Notes: generated from the sequence alone by a model not told the origin. DNA of 64,000 nucleotides from Clostridioides sp. ES-S-0010-02 (GCA_020641055.1 CP067345.1:3713317-3777316), one strand, 5' to 3'; counted from the first letter of the stretch, positions 1 through 8,151 are shown. Made by a program: numbers and translations.

Positions 1-688
1 TCATAAACACTTGCTCACTTGTCATTTCTCTACTTATAAATAGAGTCTTTTTCCCTTGCTTGGCCGAATTTAACATTATTTGAAGAGCTAAAGCAGTCTT
101 TCCAACCCCTGATTTAGCTGCTATTGTCGTTAGCTCTCCTTTAAAAAGACCTCCTATAGTCGAATCAAGTAAACTTATCCCAAACTTAAATCCAACATCC
201 TTTTTACTTTCTAAAAAATCAAGGACTTTTTCTGCTATGCTATGTACATCATCATTTTCATAAGTATCTTTGTCCAAGATTTTTCTTATATTATTTTCAA
301 ATTTATAGATGCAAGTATCAATATTTTCTCCAAAGTTTATGCCTTCCAAGAGTCTTTGACAATTTTGATTTATGCTTCTTCTTGCTAAGTTTTCTTTTAA
401 AATTTTTATATAACCATCAATACCAAAAGTTTGACCCCATGTAATTACACTAGTTAAACTACTCATTTTAATTGCTAAAGATTTCTCATCTATCTTTGAT
501 TTTACAGTTGCTACATCAATTATTATATTTTCTTTTCTAAGTTCTTTCATGATTTTAAATATTTCAATGCATGTAGAATTCATAAACATATTTTCATTTA
601 AGTCATCTAGTTTGTAGTTTAATTTATTGTCTAAAATAATTGTGCCTAAAATAGCCTGCTCTATTTCAACAGCTTTTGATTTAACCAT
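1..688 (-). CDS. DnaB-like replicative helicase, C-terminus cut off by window edge
   Basis: Only the first 229 codons are inside the window; the frame is still open at base 1. The start ATG (688) follows a GAGGAAAG-like ribosome site about 15 bases upstream, which is a little far. The N-terminus carries the DnaB signature IEQAILGTIILD. After an alpha-helical N-terminal domain, a RecA-type core begins with a Walker A motif (KSGVGKTAL), followed by FISREMTSEQ, the counterpart of the SLEM segment of DnaB. DnaB-family helicases unwind DNA at forks. Its short N-terminal domain and position next to a DnaD-like gene fit a phage- or element-type replication module rather than the housekeeping dnaB, but this is inference. 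Confidence 0.85.
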   Translation of the reverse strand, partial: MVKSKAVEIEQAILGTIILDNKLNYKLDDLNENMFMNSTCIEIFKIMKELRKENIIIDVATVKSKIDEKSLAIKMSSLTSVITWGQTFGIDGYIKILKENLARRSINQNCQRLLEGINFGENIDTCIYKFENNIRKILDKDTYENDDVHSIAEKVLDFLESKKDVGFKFGISLLDSTIGGLFKGELTTIAAKSGVGKTALALQIMLNSAKQGKKTLFISREMTSEQVFM

Positions 689-763
689 ATAAATTAATCT
701 CGCTTTCCTCTTAAGTTTTATATTTTAATATTATTAAGTCTTTTATTTTTATATTAGATTGCA

Positions 764-883
764 ACGATATTGTCAGTTAGAAATATACTTTTAATTATAA
801 AAGATATAAATATATTACTAGTTAGAAATGCATTATCAGCTATAAAATATATAAATTCATTCCACCTATAAACGCATTATCAG
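764..883. repeat. Three iteron-like repeats between helicase and initiator-like gene
   Basis: The 200-base gap between the helicase start and the DnaD-like gene holds three related copies of an ACGCATTATCAG-like 12-mer at 764-776 (ACGATATTGTCAG), 828-839 and 872-883, with AGTTAGAAAT-type sequence beside the first two. Copies are imperfect and spaced about 64 and 44 bases. They could be initiator binding sites of a small replicon, or chance similarity in AT-rich DNA. Confidence 0.3.
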
Positions 884-888
884 ACTAA

Positions 889-2283
889 TTAAAATTCACA
901 GATTGGATTCCAATACCTTGCATTTTCATGTTTTTTTCTTTCACGATTGCTGTCGTCATACGTGGTATAGTCAGAATACATATAATTATTACTTCTATTA
1001 TTGTCGCTCTTTTTACACTGGTAAACATTACTTTGATTTTTTACAGATATGTTTTCATTAACATAGGATTCAAATTTATGGCTAAATAAGGTCTCTGGTC
1101 TTATATACATTTCCATTATGGTATCTTTCCACTTAGCTACTTTTACCTCAATAACTTTGTAGAAATCTTCTAAGACATAACCTTCCTTTAGTCTTTCGTT
1201 GATAAGTTTTATGCTCGTTGGAGAATTGATTTTAAAATTTTTTCCTGTTTTTTTATTTAGCATATTTATAATGCTTTGCTGTATATTTTTTTTATTAAAT
1301 TTATTTAAGGATTCTTTTTTATTTGTTACAAACTTATCTTCTTTTTGTGTATCATGAATATTATCAAAACCACTCTTTTTACCATCTCTATTCATGCTAC
1401 TAAATACTTTACTATTACTTAATTTTATAACATTTTTACTTTGATTATCTTCTATGTCATTTTTAGTTATTTTATCTATGTCATTACATGTTTCATTAAA
1501 TCTAACATTTGAAGACCTCGATTTTAAATTAGAGTTTTCGATTTTAAGTTCTTCTCCAATAAGTGTTTTTTTGGTATAATCTTTAATTTTATTAGTTACA
1601 TTAGTAAAATTAATAACAGATTTTTCAGAGTTGATATTTTCATTGTTGATATTTTCATTATTAGAGCTAGTATTTTTACCATGAGTTTTTATTCCACTAG
1701 AAGCTAAGTCATTGCTTTTTTTATTAGCAGAATTATTCTTACTACTTAATATACTACAGTCATCACAACTACTACATTCTGTATTATCATAAGCACTATT
1801 GTACTTTGACATTCCACCACCATAAATACAATCTTCATCAATACAACCTTTATTTTCAACATTTCCATAACTATACTCTAAATTACTGAATTCATAGTTC
1901 TCTACACTGTTATAGTTAAAATCTATAGTTTCATCACTATCAAGTAAATTCTCACTAGTACTATCAAATAAATCTTCACTAATTTCTGAACTGATATAGC
2001 TATATATAGAATGCATCTTCCCCCTTGTTCCCTTAGACACAAGCCTTATTACTCCTAAATCTGAAAACTCTCTTACAAGCCTACTTATAGTAGAAATAGA
2101 AAGTTGTAAATCTGTAGCAGTTCTTCTTACTGTCATATAAAATTGACCTCTTGGTAAAGTACCTTGCAATCTCTGTATATTTTCTTTTCTCATTATATAA
2201 TGATTAAATCTTATTTTATTAATATCATTTGTTATATCAAAGCCTAATACTACTGAATTCAATTTATAAAATCCATTATTCAT
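889..2283 (-). CDS. DnaD-like replication initiator with Phg_2220_C C-terminal domain
   Basis: About 464 residues from ATG 2283, chosen because AAGGGG lies 9 bases upstream; an upstream TTG at 2325 extends the frame by 14 residues but has no good ribosome site. Residues 25-95 look like a winged-helix DNA-binding domain (RTATDLQLSISTISRLVREF). A long linker (about 100-330) is rich in Asn, Ser, Asp and Glu and is probably disordered. Residues about 335-410 match the phage-associated TIGR02220/Phg_2220_C domain (LNKKTGKNFK... EDFYKVIEVKVAKW ... RPETLFSHKFESYVN). Proteins of this build act as replisome organisers that open an origin and load DnaB helicase, agreeing with the helicase gene just downstream. 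The linker is unusually long and low in complexity. Confidence 0.8.
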   Translation of the reverse strand: MNNGFYKLNSVVLGFDITNDINKIRFNHYIMRKENIQRLQGTLPRGQFYMTVRRTATDLQLSISTISRLVREFSDLGVIRLVSKGTRGKMHSIYSYISSEISEDLFDSTSENLLDSDETIDFNYNSVENYEFSNLEYSYGNVENKGCIDEDCIYGGGMSKYNSAYDNTECSSCDDCSILSSKNNSANKKSNDLASSGIKTHGKNTSSNNENINNENINSEKSVINFTNVTNKIKDYTKKTLIGEELKIENSNLKSRSSNVRFNETCNDIDKITKNDIEDNQSKNVIKLSNSKVFSSMNRDGKKSGFDNIHDTQKEDKFVTNKKESLNKFNKKNIQQSIINMLNKKTGKNFKINSPTSIKLINERLKEGYVLEDFYKVIEVKVAKWKDTIMEMYIRPETLFSHKFESYVNENISVKNQSNVYQCKKSDNNRSNNYMYSDYTTYDDSNRERKKHENARYWNPICEF

Positions 2284-2735
2284 ATCTACTAACCCCTTTT
2301 CTACTAATAAGTAATCATTTCTCAATAATTATTACTTTATATAGATAACATAAAGTTTAAATTTAAATATATATTTATTTTAATATATTTTAAATATACT
2401 TATTAATCCCTTAAAATCCCTATTTATATTCTTAAATATGCAAATATATTATGTCATATTTATTTATATTTTTTTATTTATATAGCTTATTTATTGTTTT
2501 TTCCCCTTTATACAAGCAATTGTATCATTTTGTTTATTTTTTATCCAACAAATATTTTCGACTATTTTTTTTGAATTCTCAATATATCTCCATTATTTAA
2601 CAGAATATTTTATAGAATATACAATCTATTTAAATTAATAGGCAATAAATTTAGTAATTTTGTCTAAAAAAAACTTTATAAAATGTCTTTTACCTACTTC
2701 ACACTTAATCTTTACAAAATACTTTGTATAACAAC
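2284..2735. other. AT-rich gap without recognisable gene
   Basis: About 450 bases between the DnaD-like gene and the Mor-type gene. I see homopolymeric A/T runs but no open frame with a ribosome site and no strong terminator hairpin. It presumably carries the promoter of the DnaD-like gene. Confidence 0.5.
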
Positions 2736-2993
2736 TTATATACTGTTTTCATTTATTATTCGCTTAATATTGCTTACACACATGTTATGTTTAATGGCGA
2801 GCTCCCCATAATTAACCCCATTAAATTGTCTCACTATCTCCCTATTTCTTGCATATCTAAAAATCCCCTTACATGTAGGTATATAAGTGTTTGTACCTCC
2901 ATACAATTTAGCAATCTCTACAAACTTATCAATACCCACTATTTCCACCATTGCATGAAACTGAACTGGTATATCTTCTAATTTTACTTTCAT
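2736..2993 (-). CDS. Mor transcription activator family protein
   Basis: 85 residues, ATG at 2993 with AAGGAG ten bases upstream. The sequence follows the Mor/C-protein layout of Mu-like phages: a short N-terminal helical part, then LYGGTNTYIPTC, then RNREIVRQFNGVNYGELA as first helix of a helix-turn-helix, then a recognition helix near CVSNIKRII. Family members activate middle or late phage promoters as dimers. Here the gene stands alone upstream of the DnaD-like gene on the same strand, so it may control that phage-type replication module. Target and function are inferred from family only. An opposite-strand open frame over the same DNA has no family features and is a shadow. Confidence 0.8.
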   Translation of the reverse strand: MKVKLEDIPVQFHAMVEIVGIDKFVEIAKLYGGTNTYIPTCKGIFRYARNREIVRQFNGVNYGELAIKHNMCVSNIKRIINENSI

Positions 2994-3230
2994 AAACTAC
3001 ACTCTCCTTTAAAATATTTTTAATAACTTTAGTAGCTTTAATAAAGATTTTAATGGTTTAAGAGTAAAATGTTAATATTGGACTTTTAACTTTTTTATTT
3101 ACAGATTAAATTTAATAATTTTTTTAACATAAACCTTAGACTAAAACGAACACTTTTAAAGCATTTTTAATATAATAATATTTTTCCAGAAGGAGCATAT
3201 AGCTATATATCACTTTTAAATTCAACAATA

Positions 3231-3264
3231 AAAAAAGCAGTAAACCTTAATCGATTTACTGCTT
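3231..3264 (-). terminator. Rho-independent terminator of the nucleoside phosphorylase gene
   Basis: Perfect 9-bp stem AGCAGTAAA/TTTACTGCT with a 10-base loop. Read on the minus strand it is followed by a run of seven T, immediately downstream of the phosphorylase stop codon. The rest of 2994-3307 shows no gene. Confidence 0.85.
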
Positions 3265-3307
3265 TGGTAATTTAAAATTAAAAAATACAAGTTAAAGCAC
3301 TTTAAAT

Positions 3308-4027
3308 TTACAACTTGATAGCACACTCCATTGCAAGCTCAAAGGTATGTACTTTTTGTGAAATAGGACGTATAGTTAATCCTCGTTGTTCCCATACATC
3401 TGAGTTTAGATTATCACAAGCATAAACAAACTGTGAAAATATAACATTTCTAAATTGTGCTGCGACAGCTACAGCAGCACATCCCATATCAACTGCAATA
3501 CACCCCTGTGTCTTCCGTGTAAGTATTTTATTAGGTGTTTCACTGTATGGAGCATCAGTAGTCCATATTTTACCTTTTATGTATGATAATCCTTTACTTT
3601 TAAATACAGATTCAATCACTTTAACTCCATGTGGGTTAAGTATAATTTCACCAGAGACTGGTTGATAATGATAACTTGTGCCCTCATCATGGATAGCTGA
3701 TGTTGGAATGATTAGATATGCATCATCAATAGAATTGTCTAACACACCACATTCTCCACAGATAAATATCTTCTTTGCTCCTAATTCAACTAATTCTTCA
3801 AAGTTGGTTACACATGCTGTTGCACCTACCATAACCTGACAAATTCCAATTCTTACATTCTTGAAAAATACTTCATAAATTGGTATATCTCTAGCAACAT
3901 TAATTAAACGACCTATTTTTTTACCATTATACTTTTCAACAATTGTTTGTATCATAGATTTTGAAAATTCACATACAATAGTCTCAGGAAAATGACAATC
4001 AGGTTTTTCTATTACATATTCTGACAT
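3308..4027 (-). CDS. Nucleoside phosphorylase family protein (PNP/UDP family)
   Basis: A 239-residue protein from ATG 4027 (GGGAGG seven bases upstream). A longer version from GTG 4078 also has a very good site (AGGAGG, spacing 7), and a TTG at 4096 has none; the ATG form gives the usual short N-terminus. The PNP_UDP_1 fold is suggested by VMVGATACVTNFEELVELGAKKIFICG (phosphate/ribose region), then KIWTTDAPYSET and the VDMGCAAV segment, where many members have a Glu-Met-Glu that contacts ribose; here it is VDMGCA, so substrate use may differ. Family members cleave purine or pyrimidine nucleosides with phosphate. The gene is monocistronic with its own terminator. Substrate cannot be assigned. 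Confidence 0.75.
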   Translation of the reverse strand: MSEYVIEKPDCHFPETIVCEFSKSMIQTIVEKYNGKKIGRLINVARDIPIYEVFFKNVRIGICQVMVGATACVTNFEELVELGAKKIFICGECGVLDNSIDDAYLIIPTSAIHDEGTSYHYQPVSGEIILNPHGVKVIESVFKSKGLSYIKGKIWTTDAPYSETPNKILTRKTQGCIAVDMGCAAVAVAAQFRNVIFSQFVYACDNLNSDVWEQRGLTIRPISQKVHTFELAMECAIKL

Positions 4028-4501
4028 CAAAATCCCTCCCAAATCAGAGTCAAACTGTTCCAACAGAATTTCACTCACAATATAACCTCCTCTCAAAATT
4101 TAGTATAGCATATTGTTGTTCAATATCGTGTTCCTGTTCAACATATGGAGTATATTATATCACGATGAACTAGCTAAAATAATTAAAGGTATATACTTAC
4201 AATCTAGCTACTGGACACAGATACTGGATACATCTAGATAGTTCATTCTAAACAAACATATTAAACATTTTATCCCCTCTAGAAAATATTCTAAGCAAAA
4301 TCAATAAAAAACTATTGCACATAGAGCATACAAACATTCAATCAATCATTAAAATATATATACTTATAAAGTGTTCTATAAAATTTTAACAAAAAATCTT
4401 AAGAAATTACGGTTTAACTCCTATATTATCTTATATGATACTATAGATTTAACAAAGAAAGTCGACAAATCTTTGAAATTAAATTTTTAGGAGGTAGTTT
4501 T
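4028..4501. promoter_or_regulatory. Divergent intergenic region upstream of phosphorylase and DUF1659 cassette
   Basis: About 420-470 bases that must drive genes in both directions. On the phosphorylase side TTGAAC occurs twice (4111-4146 area, minus strand) and ATCGTG/CACGAT arms are separated by about 33 bases, a possible operator. On the cassette side no clear TTGACA/TATAAT pair was found close to the DUF1659 start, so an alternative sigma factor is possible. No open frame with a ribosome site. Confidence 0.3.
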
Positions 4502-4723
4502 ATGGCAGTTGTTTCAACAAAAAATTTATCTAGTATAAAACTGAAATTGGATGCTGGTTTTGATGATAAGGGTAAGGCAGTTATTAAAAGTAAATCTTTC
4601 GCAAATGTAAAGGCAGAGGCATCAAACGATGATGTTTATGCAGTTGCAGAAGCAATCGCAAATCTTCAAGAAAATCCTATTGTAGATATTTTAAAACTAG
4701 ATAGCACATCACTATCTAAATAG
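4502..4723 (+). CDS. DUF1659 domain protein
   Basis: 73 residues; ATG preceded by AGGAGG with spacing 8. The sequence fits the DUF1659 family of Firmicutes: a beta-rich start (MAVVSTKNLSSIKLKLDAG), a central GKAVIKSKSFANVK and an acidic DDVYAVAEAIANLQ helix. Function of the family is unknown. It heads a plus-strand cassette with a DUF2922 gene and a YvrJ gene, an arrangement I recall as recurrent in Firmicutes chromosomes and mobile elements. No signal peptide or membrane segment. Confidence 0.85.
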   Translation: MAVVSTKNLSSIKLKLDAGFDDKGKAVIKSKSFANVKAEASNDDVYAVAEAIANLQENPIVDILKLDSTSLSK

Positions 4724-5032
4724 TAACTTTCAAATATAGTCTATACTAATGATTATAGTCTACATTAAAATTCATCAACTATTTATATATCATGTTCAAT
4801 ATATAATACACTTGATATTATATAAATTTAACAAATTATACACTTAATATATTGATACTTTAAGCAGTTTAATATCTTAAGTAATTTAAATATGTTCGTA
4901 AATTAAACATGTTAGTTATTTTAAATACTGCTTTGCTTTAAGTATAACAATACCAGAGTATTTTCTACCCTAACAATAATTAAAATACTTAAAGCAATTA
5001 AAAAAATAAATTATTATCGTGGAGGTAACTGT
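4724..5032 (+). other. Intercistronic gap with imperfect inverted repeat
   Basis: About 310 AT-rich bases between the DUF1659 and DUF2922 genes. Around 4858-4940 an AAGCAGT arm and an ACTGCTT arm enclose roughly 60 bases of AT-rich, partly self-complementary sequence (ATTTAAATATGTTCG...). It could be an attenuator or processing hairpin. No open frame seen. Confidence 0.3.
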
Positions 5033-5257
5033 ATGGAGATTAAGAAAAAATTAGTCATGAGTTTCAAGAATACAAAGGATAAACAAGTTTCTTTTTCTAT
5101 AGAAAATCCAAAGGAGGACTTAACTGAAGAAAATATAAAATCTGCTATGGATTTGATAGTATCTAAAAATGTTTTTTCAGTTGGAGGATTTGACCTTGCT
5201 TCTGCTGTTGAAGCTAAGATTGTAGAAACTAATACTACTCCTTATGACCTAGTTTAG
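5033..5257 (+). CDS. DUF2922 domain protein
   Basis: 74 residues, ATG preceded by GGAGG (spacing 8). The layout KLVMSFKNTKDKQVSFSIENPKEDLT, then an amphipathic helix EENIKSAMDLIVSKNVF and the end VEAKIVETNTTPYDLV fits the DUF2922 family, whose function is unknown. It is followed after 16 bases by a YvrJ gene, indicating an operon. It is the same size class as the DUF1659 protein and, like it, looks like a small soluble beta-alpha protein. Confidence 0.85.
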   Translation: MEIKKKLVMSFKNTKDKQVSFSIENPKEDLTEENIKSAMDLIVSKNVFSVGGFDLASAVEAKIVETNTTPYDLV

Positions 5258-5273
5258 GATGGGAGGTAATTTT

Positions 5274-5423
5274 ATGGATGATAGTTTACAATTGTTAATA
5301 ACTAATGTTGGTTTTCCTATAGCTCTATCCATGTATTTATTGGTTAGAATTGAGGGCAAATTGAACACACTATCTAACAGCATTGATGTACTATCTAAAA
5401 ATATTTTGACATTTGAGAAGTAA
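5274..5423 (+). CDS. YvrJ family small membrane protein
   Basis: 49 residues. ATG at 5274 has GGGAGG seven bases upstream, only 16 bases after the DUF2922 stop codon. The start MDDSLQLLITNVGFPIALSMYL is the typical YvrJ opening: a single membrane segment ending in YLLVRIEGKL, followed by a short amphipathic tail (LNTLSNSIDVLSKNI). YvrJ proteins have no known function. It completes the DUF1659-DUF2922-YvrJ cassette. A longer opposite-strand frame across this gene is a shadow. Confidence 0.85.
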   Translation: MDDSLQLLITNVGFPIALSMYLLVRIEGKLNTLSNSIDVLSKNILTFEK

Positions 5424-5490
5424 TTTGACAACATATGTAAGTCATAAGATAGGTCTATTTGTATAATAATTAGAGATATTCTATGAAAAG

Positions 5491-5536
5491 TACTACGATA
5501 TTTGGATAACATTTCCAAATAGTCGTAGTATTTTTT
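5491..5536 (+). terminator. Terminator of the DUF1659/DUF2922/YvrJ cassette
   Basis: Arms TACTACGATATTTGGA and TCCAAATAGTCGTAGTA pair over 16 bp with one bulged base, closed by a short loop and followed by TTTTTT on the plus strand. Confidence 0.9.
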
Positions 5537-5544
5537 CGAATTTT

Positions 5545-5607
5545 ACCACTTTAAATTTGAATTTTACTATTTTAAATTTGAATTTAACTGTACTTAATTT
5601 GAAATTT
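5545..5607 (+). promoter_or_regulatory. Three 21-bp direct repeats, candidate LytTR operator
   Basis: Three adjacent 21-base units (5545-5565, 5566-5586, 5587-5607) share the pattern AC-n4-TTAAATTTGAATTT; the third is more diverged. The period equals two helical turns, as expected for binding of a DNA-bending regulator on one face. They sit 70-130 bases before the stand-alone LytTR gene, upstream of a possible TTGGAC-17-TATTCT promoter, so autoregulation by that protein is the natural guess. Confidence 0.5.
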
Positions 5608-5679
5608 AGCACTCATCTAGTTGGACTCAATAAAATATAATGCTATTCTAATGACAGTAATAAAATGAGGTGATAATTA

Positions 5680-6117
5680 ATGAAAATACATGTCGAACAA
5701 TCCACTAATTTTGATGATATTGAAATAATTATAAAATGCTCTGCCATTGACAATAATATTGAAAAAATAATTTCACTACTAAATACACCATTACTAGATA
5801 TAAATGGTAAAAAAGCAGGAGAAATTTATAAGCTTAATATTTGCGATATTTTATACTTTGAGACAGTTGGCAATAAGACATTTGCTTACTATAAAGATGA
5901 TGTATTTGAAGTTGACCTAAAAATATATGAATTATCAAACCGATTACACAATACATCTTTTTTACGAATATCTAAATCTATGATTTTAAATATGGATTAC
6001 CTAGAAAGTATAAAAGTAATATCACATAATCGCATGCAAGCTACTTTATCAAATAATGAAAAAGTTATTATAAATCGCCGTTACATAAAAAATATTAGAG
6101 ATAAGCTAAATATTTAA
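5680..6117 (+). CDS. Stand-alone LytTR DNA-binding regulator
   Basis: 145 residues, ATG 5680 with GAGGTG upstream. Residues 1-45 form a short non-receiver N-terminus; residues about 48-145 are a LytTR domain (KLNICDILYFETVGNKTFAYY ... LHNTSFLRISKSMILNMDYLESI ... IINRRYIKNIRDKL). There is no phosphorylatable receiver domain, so it is not a classical response regulator. LytTR proteins bind direct repeats in promoters, and such repeats lie upstream. A CPBP-like membrane protein gene follows after 131 bases on the same strand, a pairing that resembles the LytTR-plus-membrane-inhibitor regulatory systems described in Gram-positive bacteria; that link is inferred. Confidence 0.85.
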   Translation: MKIHVEQSTNFDDIEIIIKCSAIDNNIEKIISLLNTPLLDINGKKAGEIYKLNICDILYFETVGNKTFAYYKDDVFEVDLKIYELSNRLHNTSFLRISKSMILNMDYLESIKVISHNRMQATLSNNEKVIINRRYIKNIRDKLNI

Positions 6118-6248
6118 TAAAAATTATAAAAATCGAAAATATTTTATTAATATCACTAATTATCTACTTATTAATCAACTTTATAGTCAAAATAAAATAA
6201 ATATAAATTAAACCACTATTAACAAAATGAAAGGATAGTGAACATAAG

Positions 6249-7142
6249 ATGCAATTATATAATCCCCATTTTAATTCAGATAAAAATTTAATTTTTTTCT
6301 TTACAAGCACTCTATTATGGACTTGGCTATTTAGCTTTACACCTGTATTATTAGGAGTTACAAATACCATGCTTGGAAAACTTCTTTTTTACTTCGCATA
6401 TACAGCCCCTTCTGTCATAGGGCTACTTTTTATTTTCACAATATATCCAAATAGCGCAAGAAAAGATTTTCTTTACAGGAGCTTTAGCTTCAAAGAAATA
6501 GGAGTAAAATGGCCATTATTAACAGTACTCTTTTTTGCTTTAATTGTAATTTGTTCTTTACTAATAGGAAAATATTTTCATCTAGAAATTAATGATGTGG
6601 ATTGGATGCACATAGCTATTTATACACCTTATAAAATACCAATTATGCTATTTATAAGCTTTATACTAAGTATACTTAGCCAAGGATTTGGATGGATAGG
6701 ATATTCTCTTGATAAATTATTAGTCAGATTTGGATTTACAGGTGCTTCAATTATTTTAGGTACTATTTGTGGAGTTTGGTATTTGGGATGGTATCTTACA
6801 CCTGGTCAAATCCCATATAATCTACTGCAATATTCTTTATTTGATGCACTTTTATTTATACCATCTACTATACTTCTAAACTTTGTTATTACATTTGTAT
6901 ATATTAATACACATAGAAGTATTTTAGCAGGTGGATTTGTACATATGATGTGTGACTTCTTTACCATTCAACTATATTCTTACTACCCTATTGAAGCCTA
7001 TGTAATGGCTCAATATGTAAAAATAATATTTTGCCTCATATTAATTATTTACATAATTTCTTCTGCTAAATTTAAACAGAAAATTAATTCTGAAATTGAG
7101 AAGATAAAATCAGACGAATTTGAATTTGAGTTAGACTGCTGA
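6249..7142 (+). CDS. CPBP (Abi)-family membrane protein lacking catalytic residues
   Basis: 297 residues with about eight hydrophobic segments. Its ribosome site (AAAGGA) is somewhat far from the ATG. The CPBP fold is recognisable: LSQGFGWIGYSLDKL at about 143-157 corresponds to the EExGWRGY motif, GVWYLGWYLTPG at 175-186 to the WxxWHxP motif, and THRSILAGGFVHMMCDF at 221-237 to the last motif. The two glutamates of motif 1 are replaced by Gln-Gly, the arginine by Ile, and the motif 2 histidine by Gly; only the C-terminal His232 remains. It should therefore not act as an intramembrane protease. It may be a partner or anti-regulator of the adjacent LytTR protein. Confidence 0.75.
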   Translation: MQLYNPHFNSDKNLIFFFTSTLLWTWLFSFTPVLLGVTNTMLGKLLFYFAYTAPSVIGLLFIFTIYPNSARKDFLYRSFSFKEIGVKWPLLTVLFFALIVICSLLIGKYFHLEINDVDWMHIAIYTPYKIPIMLFISFILSILSQGFGWIGYSLDKLLVRFGFTGASIILGTICGVWYLGWYLTPGQIPYNLLQYSLFDALLFIPSTILLNFVITFVYINTHRSILAGGFVHMMCDFFTIQLYSYYPIEAYVMAQYVKIIFCLILIIYIISSAKFKQKINSEIEKIKSDEFEFELDC

Positions 7143-7242
7143 TTATAGATTAAACTGATAATTAAATGCATTTTCCTAAACACTTGAAGTATACAAAAAC
7201 AAAATATATACTGATTATAAGTGAGAAGGGGGTCATATTTTC

Positions 7243-8070
7243 ATGTTTAAAATTGGAGAATTTTCAAAACTAACACAAGTCTCTATTCGAATGTTACGTT
7301 ATTATGATGAACTTGGTATTCTAAAACCAGCAAAGATAGATAAATACACAGGTTATCGCCTATACTCTGCTGACCAAATTTCAACTTTACAAAGAATTAT
7401 TTTACTAAGAGATTCAAAATTTACTGTTTCAGAGATATCAAATATTATTCATAATTGGAACGACGAACTTGTGATTAAAGAATTGAATCGAAAAAAAATT
7501 GAAATACAAGATGAAGTTAAAAAAGAACAACAAAGAATAAATAATATTAATAAATTGATTAAGGCTATAGATGACAATAAAGATGAGATTCATTACAATG
7601 TTATCTTTAAGGAAATTCCCAGTTATAAGATTATCTCGCTTAGAGAAATAATTCCAGACTATCACCATGAAGGTATACTGTGGGAAAAATTATATGAATT
7701 TATTAAAGAAGAACATATAGAAATATCCCACCAAGCAAGCAACAATATAGCACTTTATCATGATGAAGAACTGAAAGATTGTGGTGTAGATATAGAGGTT
7801 GGAACGGTTGTAAAGAAATTAGGAAAAAACAAATCTGGATTTATATATCGTGAGACAGAGGCAGTTGATATGATGGCATGTAGTATGGTATATGGCCCAT
7901 ATGAAAATATAGCTGGTGGGTATGAGTCATTTGCTTACTGGCTGGATAAAAATAGTGATTATAAAATGTCTGGTATCAATAGGCAAATTGGTCATAAAGG
8001 GGTTCATAATGAGGAAAATCCTGAAAACTATCTTACAGAAATTCAGATACCAGTAATAAAAGTTAAATAG
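7243..8070 (+). CDS. MerR-family regulator with GyrI-like effector domain
   Basis: 275 residues; ATG with GAAGGGGG about ten bases upstream. Residues 1-70 are a MerR winged helix (FKIGEFSKLTQVSIRMLRYYDELGILKPA ... YRLYSADQISTLQRI), followed by a dimerisation coiled coil (about 80-118) and a C-terminal AraC-effector/GyrI-like domain (about 122-275) that binds lipophilic or cationic drugs in relatives such as BmrR. Such proteins activate transporters on ligand binding. The gene is separated from the CPBP gene by about 100 bases and is followed by a strong terminator; no transporter is adjacent, so its target is unknown. Confidence 0.9.
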   Translation: MFKIGEFSKLTQVSIRMLRYYDELGILKPAKIDKYTGYRLYSADQISTLQRIILLRDSKFTVSEISNIIHNWNDELVIKELNRKKIEIQDEVKKEQQRINNINKLIKAIDDNKDEIHYNVIFKEIPSYKIISLREIIPDYHHEGILWEKLYEFIKEEHIEISHQASNNIALYHDEELKDCGVDIEVGTVVKKLGKNKSGFIYRETEAVDMMACSMVYGPYENIAGGYESFAYWLDKNSDYKMSGINRQIGHKGVHNEENPENYLTEIQIPVIKVK

Positions 8071-8093
8071 ATTTGTAATAAAAATACACAAAT

Positions 8094-8135
8094 AAAAATA
8101 GCTAACAGATTGATTCTGTTAGCTATTTTTATCCA
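8094..8135 (+). terminator. Terminator after the MerR gene
   Basis: A perfect 16-bp stem (AAAAATAGCTAACAGA at 8094-8109 with its complement at 8115-8130) and a 5-base loop, with T-rich ends on both strands, so it may work in both directions. Confidence 0.92.
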
Positions 8136-8151
8136 ATAATTCTTATCTATA

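Noticed and set aside
1-5423. Intact prophage
   Set aside because: No integrase, capsid, tail or lysis genes inside the window; only replication and regulator genes are present.
5249-5518. 89-codon minus-strand frame over the YvrJ gene
   Set aside because: YvrJ on the plus strand has a ribosome site, family match and operon position; the opposite frame has none.
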